Assembly: GCF_000218685.1 (NCBI RefSeq)
Contig: NW_006763296.1
Coordinates: forward strand, 62,001-126,000
Length of the DNA: 64,000 nt
Reading direction: 5' to 3'
DNA from: Serpula lacrymans var. lacrymans S7.9
Taxonomy: Eukaryota; Basidiomycota; Agaricomycetes; Boletales; Serpulaceae
Shown: positions 23,850 to 33,835 of the stretch, piece after piece
Layout: each line of letters begins with the position of its first letter
Position numbering within the stretch: the stretch's first letter is position 1
Notes under the pieces: model-generated
Database searches by the model: none
What the model saw: the letters and a program-made list of their open reading frames with translations, nothing else
Told to the model about the DNA's origin: nothing
Translations under genes and position numbers: made by a program

Positions 23850-24211
23850 CTACAACTGTAAGGTAACAGCAAAAATGTAGAAGCACTTAGTTAAAACAAA
23901 AATCAATTTGTGACAATTGTCGTCAAAAATGACTTGTTCCTCGTGAGTTCTGGTCCTGACAGAAATCTGGAAATCGAGGCATGTGAATGTGAGGTAATGA
24001 AAAGAGAAACAAAATGCTTACCATAATAATATTGATACCACAAGCGCGAAGGCAGCCCCAGTTGTTGATGACCAAATGACACTACAAGCAAGATCCTGTC
24101 AATTGAAATGTGTGAAATCAAATCCAAATGTCTACAGTATTGATGATTGATATTACTCACTGCATTGAGTACAAGAAGGGTTGGATGGCTGGGACTTGGA
24201 GTGGTATTCAT
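23850..24211 (-). CDS. Small three-exon membrane protein gene or truncated fragment
   Basis: Exons 24161-24211, 24022-24095 and 23850-23955 join in frame with good borders (GTGAGT..TTGACAG and GTAAGC..CTGTCAG) to give about 76 aa. It starts MNTTPSPSHPTLLVLNA. A hydrophobic segment follows (GAAFALVVSILLW), then a short charged loop (TRTHEEQVIFDDNC) and a second hydrophobic segment (KLIFVLTKCFYIFAVTLQL) up to the stop. The layout resembles the N-terminal two helices of the multi-pass membrane proteins abundant in Agaricomycetes, so it may be a truncated copy of one. It lies inside the transposon between its left end and the disrupted gene. The call rests on splice consistency and hydrophobicity only. 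Confidence 0.35.
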
Positions 24212-24462
24212 TGATGTGGTAGAGTCTTCTCAATGAGTTCTGTAGTTGACTGAGGAGGAGATGGAGATAATACAGCAACACGATGGCAACAACGGACCTT
24301 TATAAATGCAATGTAGTGGCGTGTGGATTAATCAACGTCACATTACTAGAGCATACTTGAATCTAATTTATTGCCGAAACTCACTGTATCCACATTTCTC
24401 GTCGACTCCTACCTACAAGATGAAAAGAGAAAACTCAGTCATTGTTATCAGCGACACGGAGT

Positions 24463-24467
24463 CAGAA
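24463..24467. repeat. Target-site duplication CAGAA (left copy)
   Basis: Immediately precedes the left LTR and is repeated exactly at 32710-32714. It is part of the codons TCA GAA of the disrupted gene. Confidence 0.9.
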
Positions 24468-25095
24468 TGTCAGGCAACAAATACAAAGCTATATAACAAA
24501 GCTCAATGTCTGGTCAAGTCCTTCCTTGAAGGCGGTGAATCAGAGTATGAGAATGAAGAGTATCGGTAAGAGCGCAAATCCAAACTAATATTGAACTAGA
24601 GAACAATACATCGAGTATATACTTCTCTATATAGTGAACGGCGATGGTCAGACCGAGAAAGGGAACTACTGAGAAAGTGGTCTGACCAGCTAACTAACCA
24701 ATAAGAAAAAAGGGAGGAAGTGGTCCGATCTATCGTGTTTACTAATCGTATGAGAAGACGTATTGGTAAGGGATATGCAATTGGCTGTATCAGTAAGCCC
24801 ATGAGAAGGCGCTGATTCACTACCTTCTTCGCTTATCAATATTCCTCCGAAGTATTCCCAGACATAGCACTGGATCATGGCTATGTCATCTGGATATCTT
24901 CTTGAGGGTCGACAACGAGTCTACCTCGTTGTAGGTACGATATAACGTGAGTGTGAAGAGAGAATAAGAAGAAAAATGATAAAAGTAATAAGACACCGGC
25001 TGTAATCTCTAGTCCAAGAGCAAGAGGAGTGATGGGGATCGAATCTGCTAACCACGACATGACGGGAATGCGATAAGAAAAATCGATTCCTGACA
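24468..25095 (-). repeat. Long terminal repeat (3' LTR in element sense)
   Basis: 628 bp, TGTCA...TGACA. It differs from the other LTR at three places only: 24485 A versus 32099 G, 24811 G versus 32425 A, 24877 A versus 32491 G. All are CA/CG alternatives, that is transitions at a CpG. Confidence 0.93.
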
Positions 25096-25097
25096 TT

Positions 25098-25110
25098 AGC
25101 TCCCCTTTTA
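25098..25110 (-). promoter_or_regulatory. Polypurine tract
   Basis: In element sense AAAAGGGGAGCTA lies two bases before the 3' LTR, the expected place for the plus-strand primer. It overlaps the end of the integrase-chromodomain frame (stop at 25108). Confidence 0.65.
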
Positions 25111-28100
25111 TAAGACTCGTGTCCTCATGAGTCCGGATGCGGCACTTTGGAACTTGTTACTAATCCAATCAAAAAGCATCGGCGGTTTAGAAGTGGCGGT
25201 GTAGTTTTCGTAAGGACGGAAGTGAAGAGAAGCGGTAATAATACGAGGGGCGGCGGGATTTGTTTTGTGGAAGGTGGCGAGTAAATCAGCGACATGCGTA
25301 AGATTGGTGTCGGGTTCCCAAGTGCGTTCAGAGACTGGATAACCATGCCAGTGAATTAGGTAGTCGAGCTTACTACCTTTCAGTTTAGTCGGTCTGGAAG
25401 CGATTATACTCTCTACTTCGTATTCGTCTATTCCTTCCACAATCTCGGGTGGTGGTCGCGAGGAAATTGGTTGATTGAGGAATTCGGGAGCGTGGTATGG
25501 TGAGAGGATGGCTTCGTTGAATACGGGGTGAATGGACTTCCAACTTTTAGGGATGTCGAGCTGATATGCGGAGGGTCCGACCTTTTGGGTGACTTTGAAA
25601 GGTCCGAAGCGTTTATCGTCTAATTTCTTCATTGGTCTATCCGTTGTGATGTTATGCCCTTCTAACCAGACTTTGTCGCCAGCTTGGTACTCCCGGGAGG
25701 GGGATTTCTTACGGTCGTAATACTTCTTCAGATTCTCGTTTGCTACAAGAAGGGAGGATTTCGTGATATCGTGGAGTTTTTTCATTTGTTCGCTAAATTC
25801 TGCTGCCGAAGCGGAGCGAGGGGACAACGTGGTGGTGATATTCGTTCTTGGGTGTAACCCATAGTTCAAAAAGAAGGGCGTTTGATTCGTTGCAGTATGG
25901 AGGTGGTTGTTGTATGTAAACTCAGCAATGGAGAGCCAGTCTGCCCAGTCATCTTGTCGATGATTTATAAAAACGCGGAGGTAGTGCTCTAGATCCTGGT
26001 TGATCCGTTCGGATTGTCCGTCTGTTTGAGGGTGATAGCCTGTAGAGAGGCCTGGTGTTATCCCCATTAGGTCGTAGAAGTCTTTTGTGAATCGAGACAT
26101 GAATTGAGGACCTCGATCGGAGACGATCTTTTCAGGAATTCCGTGGAGTCGTATTACATTATCTCGGAGTTGACGTGCATAACCGGCCGAGTCAAGAGTG
26201 ACGAAGGTGGGGACGAAATGGGCCATTTTACTAAATCGGTCAACAAAGACCTGAACGGCGGTGTAGCCCTTGGATTCCGGTAATGCGCCTATGAGATCGG
26301 TGGTGATAATCTGCCAAGGCCGATCTGGTATCGGGTTCGGGTGTAGAGGGGCGTTAGTCTTTGTCCGATGTGCCTTGGTGCGTTGACAACTCTCGCATCC
26401 TCGTACATACCGTCTGATATCTGTACGAAGACTTGGCCACCAGAGCTCTCGGTTTACTCGTTCAAACATCGTTCTTTCTCCTGGGTGCCCGGCTAGGGCT
26501 TCGTCGTGATGATCTTTCAATATTCGCGCCCTTAGTTCGTGATTTCGGGGAACGTATACTCGGTCAGCTAAAGGGATCGGGTAGGAATTTGTCGCGGACT
26601 CTCTCTTGATCCAGACGATCCTATCCTTCATCTTCCAGGTATCCGGCTTCTCTCTCAAGTTCTTCTTTACTACGTCGTCTTGTTTCTGGAAGCTTTGACG
26701 TATATCTGGTAGGTATCCTTCGTTGGTGTCAAGTAATTCGAAATGTACGTCTGGGAGAAGTATCTGATCCTCGTTATCGTTTGTGCCTTTAGGATGATCG
26801 ATCCGTCTGCTTAACAGGTCGGCCTTCGTATTCTGATTTCCTTTGACGTGTTCCATCTTAAAATTATAATCTGCAAGCTGGGATGACCATCGAGCTTGGC
26901 GTCGATTGTATTTCTGAGGTTGACGGAAGTAGAGGAGGTTTTGGTGATCTGTGAAGATGGTGAAGGGGTGTTTCGATCCTACAAGGTGATGTCACCATTC
27001 ATCTAACGCCGTCATGACTGCGAGCATCTCTTTGTCGTAAATTTCATAGTTCCGTTCTGCAGCGGTAAGGGCTTTCGAGAGGAATGCTATGGGTCTGAAT
27101 TTGTCGTTTTGTTTCTGGGATAGGACGGCTCCTACAGCGAAGTCAGAGGCGTCGGTTTCTAGTTTGAATGGGTCGTCGTCGTTTGGTATAGCAAGGGTGG
27201 GGGCAGTAGTAAGCGTTTTCTTCAACGTTTCAAAGGACGTTTCTTGTTCGTCTTTCCAGGTCCAGTCAACTTTTCCGGTGAGCACAGTGAGTGGTTTCGC
27301 AATTCGTCTTTGACAAATCGTCGATAGAAATTGGAGAACCCTAAGAATGATTGGAGTTCTCTTTTGTTCTTTGGTGCGGGCCAGTCAGCGACCGCTGCGA
27401 CTTTTAACGGATCCATACGGATAGTGTCTTTGGAGATGATCATGCCTAAATACTCGACTTCCTGTTTCTCAAATTCGCACTTCTCTGGTTTAAGATACAA
27501 CTGATTTTGTTGCAGGATACGGAGGACTTTGGTGACTATTTGACGATGTTCTTCGAGTGTTTCCGTGAAGATCATAATATCGTCTAAATATACAATAACT
27601 TTTCCTTCCGTGATCAGTTCTCTTAGGAGGTGGTCCATCATGGTCTGGAAGGTTGCTGGCGAGTTGGTAAGTCCGAAAAACATGACGAGGGGTTCGAACA
27701 GGCCGCGATTGGTCCTGAAAGCGGCCTTGTGTTCGTCTCCTTCTTGGATTCGGACATTGTTGTATCCCCATCATACGTCTAGTTTCGTGAAGTAATTGGC
27801 ACCTTTGAGTTTATCGATGAGTTCGGATATGAGGGGGAGGGTGTAGCGATTCTTTATGGTAAGCTCATTCAGCTTGCAATAATCTTGGACAGGGCGTAGT
27901 GAGCCATCTTTCTTTTTGATAAAGAAGAATGGTGATGCGTAAGGTGATTTGGATACTCGAATCCGTCCACTTGTTAGATTTTCGTTAAGGAATTCGTCTA
28001 GATGGTGTTGTTCGTCTCGGCTAAGAGGGTACATTTTGCAGTCAAGACCATTAGCCTCGGGTATTAACTCAATTGCATGGTCCCAAGGACGTTTCGGGGG

Positions 28101-29117
28101 AAGTTTGTCAAATGATTCTTTGGTGAAGACGGGTTCGAATTCATGGTAGATTGGAGGAACGACATCTCGGAAAGTAAGCTTTGACTTTGCCTTTTCGGAG
28201 GATTCGGCGATTTGTTGACTTTTAGTGGCAAATGCGTTCAATTCTAGCTGTGTTATCTCCATAATTCGTGTTTCGAGATCGACGGCTAGAACTTTATCCC
28301 CTTCTTCAGGATGATACTCCGGATCATCAGCAGGGAAGGTAATCTTGTTGGTCCGCCAATCAATTGTTGGATTCGTCAGTATCAACCAGTCGTATCCAAG
28401 CAGTATGCGTGGTGAAAGTAGAGATGCTACGATGACATCTATCAAATGTTCTTTCCCTTTCACATTGATGTGAAGAGTGACATAGTGTGTTACTTTCTGG
28501 GATCGACCATCGGCTCCTGCAGCGTCAAGAGGGACGGGCAGAGGCGTAGTATTGAGGGTATACTTGTCAACCAGGCTTCGATCGATAACCGAGTTGGTGC
28601 AACCAGAGTCGATAAGGGTTGGGACGGTGAATGTCTGTCTATCGTCTATGGTAGTGACTTGAGAAATGATATGGAGGCTTCGTTTTGACATAGGGTGGTG
28701 CGGCGAGGTGTAAGCATGGATGCGTTCTATAATGTTCTCTTCGTCGTGGTTCCTTAGCATCTGTATCGCCTGCAGGGTGATATGCTCGTAGTGATCTTTA
28801 TGGGCCCAGTTTCGTAACAGAGCTCTTGCTCTTTCTGGTTTCTGGTCTTTGATTCGTCTGGCCAACCATTCCGGTGAATGTGGCTTCGCGTAGGTTTCGG
28901 TTACAGCACGTAGATGTTGATCAACTCATTTCATTGCAGTCGTTGGTAATGTACGAGGGTTAAATACAACATTTCGGGTCAGAGAGTCCGTGCTTACTCC
29001 TGACCTTTCTGAAAATCCTTCGGGGGTGCTTCGATTTCTTTTAATGACGATGTAGTGGGAGTGTCTTTGGTTTCCTCCGTTTCCATATATCGTATTGCCA
29101 TCTTTCCATGTGGGCAA
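25108..29117 (-). pseudogene. pol: Retrotransposon Pol, broken (protease, RT, RNase H, integrase, chromodomain)
   Basis: Read on the minus strand: retropepsin-like IDSGCTNSVID (about 28610); RT beginning YPLSRDEQHHLDEFL and KKKDGSLRPVQDYCKLN, with the catalytic YLDD (VIVYLDDIMIF, about 27590); RNase H (LETDASDFAVGAVLSQ, about 27150). Next come the integrase zinc region (HHDEALAGHPGERTMF..CESCQRTK), the catalytic core (TTDLIGALPESKGY, SDRGPQF, GYHPQTDGQSERINQ) and a chromodomain. Breaks: TGA at 28926-28928, at 27771-27773 (within LDV-WGYNNV) and at 26992-26994 (DEW-HHL), where family alignments have Arg. One extra base near 27285-27297 shifts frame after FYRRFVKD. The last part (25108-26856) is a clean 582-codon frame. 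The copy cannot make a full Pol. Confidence 0.9.
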
Positions 29118-30055
29118 TTTCTAGCAATGTGGCCTCGTTCGCCACAATTGTAACAAGTAACATTCGGGTTGGGCCGATGTTGTCTCTGCGTGTTGGAACT
29201 CCCAATCTCCATAGGTACACCTGATCCTCCAAACGTTCCTGCTGTGTTTGGATGGACTGCATTCTGGGGCGGTGGTTTATGAGATGGAGTATAATACGGT
29301 CGCTGTTGGATATACCGTGGTCTTCGCGTCTCTGTTCGCGGTACTGTCTGTTGATGCTGTGGTGGAGGGTAGCCTTGGTTCTGCTGATAGCGCGGTTGAT
29401 ATTGTTGGTACTGAGTTGGCAGCCTTTGTTGAGGTGGTTTATCTCTCCTCCTTTCCAGATTAAGCTCTTCATTTCGCTGTTCCCATTTCCTTGCCGCTGC
29501 CTTCCACTCTAAGTACGTGGTGGGTAGGTTTTCCTGTTGCGAGATATGATCACGAAGGAATTGGGAGAGGTTGCGGCGAAGGATACTGTGAATGAACGGA
29601 TAACTTTCATCTGCGTCTGGTGGTAATCCCGCTTCCATAAGTTTGGATTCGAGTCCTCCGAAATATGCGTCTACCGTCATTTCTCGTTGTTCGTAATCGT
29701 GAAGGGCAATCTCTGCTTTCAACTTGAGATGGGGGTCCAGGAATTCGTTATCTAATTCCTTGATGAATTCTGAGATAGTTCCCCAATTTCGCGGTGCAAA
29801 TAAGTCTCCTAGCACTGCGGTTTTGTTGTTGAAGTTCGCCTTCCATGTATGACAGGCGTCATTGGCTTTATCGGACGAGATTCGGGATAGTGCAAAGACC
29901 ATTTTGGAGGAGTTGGTTTGGAAACTTCTGGGATAGGCGAAAAAGTAGTTTGCTAAAGCGTTCTTCCAGTCAACGTATGTTTCCTTTTTACCGATGAATT
30001 CGAATGGAGGAGTGGCAAGGACAGCTTTGCTTCCTTGATTTGTTTCGTCGGCCAT
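28994..30055 (-). CDS. gag: Retrotransposon Gag with CCHC zinc knuckle
   Basis: 353 codons from MADETNQGSK to a stop at 28994. A capsid-like region (FEFIGKKETYVDWKNALANYF, WKANFNNKTAV, LKAEIALHDYEQREMTVDAYF) precedes a Gln/Pro/Arg-rich linker. The CCHC knuckle follows: CYNCGERGHIARNCP near 29110-29150. The frame stays open upstream of this ATG for about 75 codons (LEPDLAAA, proline-rich) without another ATG. Pol is in a different frame that overlaps the end of gag, so a programmed frameshift is likely. Confidence 0.88.
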   Translation of the reverse strand: MADETNQGSKAVLATPPFEFIGKKETYVDWKNALANYFFAYPRSFQTNSSKMVFALSRISSDKANDACHTWKANFNNKTAVLGDLFAPRNWGTISEFIKELDNEFLDPHLKLKAEIALHDYEQREMTVDAYFGGLESKLMEAGLPPDADESYPFIHSILRRNLSQFLRDHISQQENLPTTYLEWKAAARKWEQRNEELNLERRRDKPPQQRLPTQYQQYQPRYQQNQGYPPPQHQQTVPRTETRRPRYIQQRPYYTPSHKPPPQNAVHPNTAGTFGGSGVPMEIGSSNTQRQHRPNPNVTCYNCGERGHIARNCPHGKMAIRYMETEETKDTPTTSSLKEIEAPPKDFQKGQE

Positions 30056-30341
30056 TGCTGCCGCTAGATCAGGTTCAAGGTCTAAAGATTCCTGATCGAA
30101 CCAATCGTCGGGTTGGTTTTCGGGTTCTGGAGTCGGAGGTGGGGGAGGAAAGTTTTCCGGTCCTGCTGACTGATACAGATTGTCGGGTTCTAGAGCTTCC
30201 GCAGCAGCTCCTAGAGATTGTGGGGGAGGTGTGTCGGGAGTGACCAGAGGACGGGGTTCTTGATAGGGCTCCAGATTTTCAACGGGTTAGATAACGGGTT
30301 TTTTAGATAACAAGTTTTTCTAGATAACGAGTCCTTTTTAT

Positions 30342-31824
30342 TTACTCAAAGTCTGGGTCAAACGTAAAGTTACTAGGGAAGTCTCCTCCTTCTGCTTCTC
30401 GGGGTCTCCAGTATTCTACGTTTTGAGTAGACTCTTCACTTTCCGACTCGGTTTCGCTGCTAGATTCTCCCCCGAGTATATCTGTTAATGAACTCCCTGT
30501 TTCTCGTTCTATCCTTTCTGCACAAGGTGCAAAAAGTTGTTCAACCGACGGGATGAGCGGTGCTTCTCCTCTCCGACCTTGGTAGGTGTAAGAGTACTGC
30601 GAATAGATACGAGTTCGTGAGCTATGGTTGATAACGGCCCAGAAATCGCTTTGGAGTACTGTAACAATGAAACGTTCGGGGTGATCAGATTGTTGGTTAA
30701 CAACAAATGGAGTGAGGATTTCTAGGATCCAGTAATATTCGTCGACGTATTCTGAAACGTGTCGAATGTTGTCGATTTCGGTCGTGTAGTCTTCTCCGTC
30801 ACGGGATTTCCTCTGAGCAGTCGCGATGAGTTGATCAAATCGTGCTAACGCAGCAACAACTCGTCGAATGTGATCTTTAGTAGAGGGCGTGACGATTATA
30901 ATAGAAGTGCTGTGTTGAAGACCAAACCGCGGTCCGAATGCGTCAAGATCTTGGACTTCAGGGAGGTAGAGAGTTCGGCGAAGTCGTGTCAGATATTGGA
31001 CAATAGAGAGGTGGTCCAGATGATTGCCGATGCAGAAGTACTGGATGGGTTGGTAACTGACAGGAGAGGCGGAGTAGGTGTCGTAATAGTCAGATGTAAA
31101 AAATGAGGACGGGATATCGTAGGTAGGTTCCTCGTTAGGCCTCTTTCTTAACACAATGCCGCAAAGCAAGGTGTGTTCGAAGTCGTAAGGGAGGAGGCGG
31201 CTGGGTATGTCTGGAAAAACGAGAGGGCGGATTCGATAAAGATCGAGGAGATCTGGGATGTGGCTCTGCAAAATAAGTTGCAGGTTTCGTTCTTGTACGT
31301 TGGCTATTCCTTTCAAAAGCTTAACCCTCTGAGTGTTCTCGTAACTCGGGCATACTAGGCTCTCGAAGTAGTCTATCAACGGAATTTGTTCGTGCCGCAG
31401 GGATATGAAGATTAAAAGTTCTCTCCGTGCTCTGTCGGAGATGTTGGAGTATCTCCTCGAGACTGCGAGAATTTCTCCTACAGATGGCGGAATGGTAAAA
31501 GATGGATTGGGTGAGAGCGAGTGCGTCGTTTATGTCGAGGATGATATCCTCGATCGGATCAATTGGTGAAGACGAAGCAGAGGAGTCTTGATACAACTCA
31601 GTGATCTGTTCGACCGTTCCTTCCACGTCTGGAGTACGGGCTTCGGTAGGGACGGGGAGGACCGGGAGCGGTTTGTTGAGAGCTGCGAGGAAATCTCTCT
31701 GGTGTCTGCGGTCCGCTTCTGATACCCACTCTTCTGAGAGCTGTTGGGAGGTAGACACGATGGAGGTATACGACGTCGCTGACGAGTCCGGTTTGTAGGT
31801 ATCTGATGATGGCAAAGAACGCAA
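30342..31824 (-). pseudogene. Extra open region upstream of gag in the retrotransposon, function unknown
   Basis: Two overlapping frames, 31824-31321 and 31379-30342, together about 500 codons, lie between the 5' LTR and gag. The second has a protein-like composition (LPYDFEHTLLCGIVLRKRP, YDIPSSFFTSDYYDTY, YVDEYYWILEILTPFVV) and an acidic Ser/Glu tail (SSSETESESEESTQ). The first has no ATG near its start and its end overlaps the second by about 58 bp. A single frameshift or a lost intron would join them. Typical chromoviruses encode only gag and pol, so this is an addition of unknown role. I recognise no domain. Confidence 0.5.
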
Positions 31825-32069
31825 AGAATTGGACGAGAGCGGTGATGGTAGAGAAGGCGTCCAGTTTGAGAAGACTGAACGACAATAGGTGTAATGGGGT
31901 GGATAGTGAGAGGTCGATGACGATAGTGAGGAGAGGGATAGGGATGGTAGAGAGGTGGAGAAGGTGATGATGAAGGTTTAGACCGGTGCAGTGGCAACGA
32001 CAGTCTTTTTCAGGGTGTAAGGAAACAGTTTTCCAAAGAGGGGCTCTGGAAAAGGATTCGAGGTAGGTG

Positions 32070-32080
32070 AGTTCAATATT
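32070..32080 (-). promoter_or_regulatory. Primer-binding site, complementary to the element's own LTR (self-priming)
   Basis: In element sense the bases just after the 5' LTR are AATATTGAACT. They are perfectly complementary over 11 nt to AGTTCAATATT inside the LTR (plus-strand 32201-32211). No TGG typical of a tRNA primer is present. The same 11-nt arrangement is known for self-priming Tf1-type fungal elements; here it is inferred. Confidence 0.65.
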
Positions 32081-32081
32081 T

Positions 32082-32709
32082 TGTCAGGCAACAAATACGA
32101 AGCTATATAACAAAGCTCAATGTCTGGTCAAGTCCTTCCTTGAAGGCGGTGAATCAGAGTATGAGAATGAAGAGTATCGGTAAGAGCGCAAATCCAAACT
32201 AATATTGAACTAGAGAACAATACATCGAGTATATACTTCTCTATATAGTGAACGGCGATGGTCAGACCGAGAAAGGGAACTACTGAGAAAGTGGTCTGAC
32301 CAGCTAACTAACCAATAAGAAAAAAGGGAGGAAGTGGTCCGATCTATCGTGTTTACTAATCGTATGAGAAGACGTATTGGTAAGGGATATGCAATTGGCT
32401 GTATCAGTAAGCCCATGAGAAGGCACTGATTCACTACCTTCTTCGCTTATCAATATTCCTCCGAAGTATTCCCAGACATAGCACTGGATCGTGGCTATGT
32501 CATCTGGATATCTTCTTGAGGGTCGACAACGAGTCTACCTCGTTGTAGGTACGATATAACGTGAGTGTGAAGAGAGAATAAGAAGAAAAATGATAAAAGT
32601 AATAAGACACCGGCTGTAATCTCTAGTCCAAGAGCAAGAGGAGTGATGGGGATCGAATCTGCTAACCACGACATGACGGGAATGCGATAAGAAAAATCGA
32701 TTCCTGACA
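32082..32709 (-). repeat. Long terminal repeat (5' LTR in element sense)
   Basis: 628 bp, same length and ends as 24468-25095. In element sense it should contain the promoter; the self-primer match at 32201-32211 suggests transcription starts there, leaving about 498 bp of U3 and about 130 bp of R plus U5. Confidence 0.93.
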
Positions 32710-32714
32710 CAGAA
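32710..32714. repeat. Target-site duplication CAGAA (right copy)
   Basis: Immediately follows the right LTR and equals 24463-24467. The reading frame of the disrupted gene resumes at 32715. Confidence 0.9.
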
Positions 32715-33835
32715 AGCCCTGTGCCAGCCCCAGGCGGCGGCAATCAGGGCTCTCAGAAAAACCCTCCAAGTCGGACTTACCACCGCAATTACTATAGCTC
32801 TCGTTCTTCTTCACGAAACAACGCTGCCTCGGTCATCCTTGGTAATAGCAAGGCACATGCTGAGTTGGAGGATGAAGCAAGTCAGGGTGGGGGGATTAGC
32901 ATCAAAAAAGAGCCTGAGCCAGATGTTCTAGTCAGCGATAGAGCAGAAGTTGGGGGTCAACACAGTTCATACCAGCCCGAGGATGAAAGTGTCAGAAAAT
33001 CTTGGAAAGATCCTGACAGTAAAAGTCAGAGCCCAGAGTCCGAGTATGACCTGCAATCACATCCTATTGAAGACCACGGCAGTCAATATCCTTGGCTTGT
33101 TCCGAGTTCAGGACTCACCAAAAAGTCATCACCGGATAAGCCGTTTCCCAATCCCAGTGATGAAGAGATCATTGTGAGTGTGCCTCATTTTTGGATCGCA
33201 CATAGCACTGACTGACTTATGAACACTGTTAATACTAGTTTACCCTTCATCATTCAAAAGGGTTGCAACCAAGGATCGTGAAAAAACGTCAAGTCGGAGA
33301 GATAGGGGACGAAAATGTTGAGGTATGTACTGGCTGTAAATATCTCCTTGATTTTGCTAATTATTTGTAATTTAATTAGCCTACCAAACAAGACGCATCA
33401 GCTCAAGTGGACTTACCGTCTAACGAAGTTGTCCCTGTTCCCATCACACCTCGCAAGGCCCGCCGTTTTGTTATCTCTCAATTGGAGATAACACCTAGCA
33501 AAACAACACAGAAGATGCGCCAGGGCACTGGAAGCCCCGGCATCAGTGAAAGGTTGGATAGAATTGAGAACCGGGCACAAGACATCAGCGAGGCTTTGAA
33601 AGGAGTAACTTGTGCAATCGATGGTCAGACTTCGGCCCTGGAAAATATTTTCCGTGAGTGCCTGAATAAGTAGAGAATGTATACTGTCCTTGTCTGTCAA
33701 TGTATGAATACTATCAGAAATCCTACCGAGTTTTATTTGAACCTGGGATTTAGTGTGAATTATATCACTCTGAATCAACATTCGACGACAACATGTATTG
33801 AAAGATCAAAAACTCTGTTGCTAAGTTAGATTGGG

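Larger units (their letters stand above)
24468..32709 (-). mobile_element. Ty3/gypsy LTR retrotransposon with chromodomain (chromovirus-like, self-priming)
   Basis: 8,242 bp, read on the minus strand: LTR, extra open region, gag, pol (protease, reverse transcriptase, RNase H, integrase, chromodomain), LTR. Domain order with integrase after RNase H defines Ty3/gypsy. The integrase C-terminus has a chromodomain (VESIIASR..LDYLIHWHGYPVSERTWEP). LTRs of 628 bp begin TGTCA and end TGACA, and a 5-bp CAGAA target duplication flanks them. The pol region has three in-frame TGA codons and one frameshift, so this copy is not autonomous. Insertion is young by LTR similarity (3 differences in 628). Confidence 0.93.
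24420..33673 (+). pseudogene. Gene with SUMO-interaction-like N-terminus, disrupted by LTR retrotransposon
   Basis: Coding parts 24420-24467, then 32715-33173, 33239-33322 and 33380-33673, interrupted by the retrotransposon at 24468-32709 and one target copy (32710-32714). Each block is a whole number of codons (16, 153, 28 and 98 including stop), so the pre-insertion protein was 294 aa. It begins MKRENSVIVISDTESE, where VIVIS followed by acidic residues resembles a SUMO-interaction motif. It also carries IKKEPEP, fitting a sumoylation consensus. The middle is Ser/Pro/Glu-rich; the C-terminus (SERLDRIENRAQDISEAL) looks like a coiled coil. No domain of known function is recognised. The intron borders are canonical and no other lesion is seen, so disruption seems recent. 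It probably is cargo of the enclosing transposon. Confidence 0.7.
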
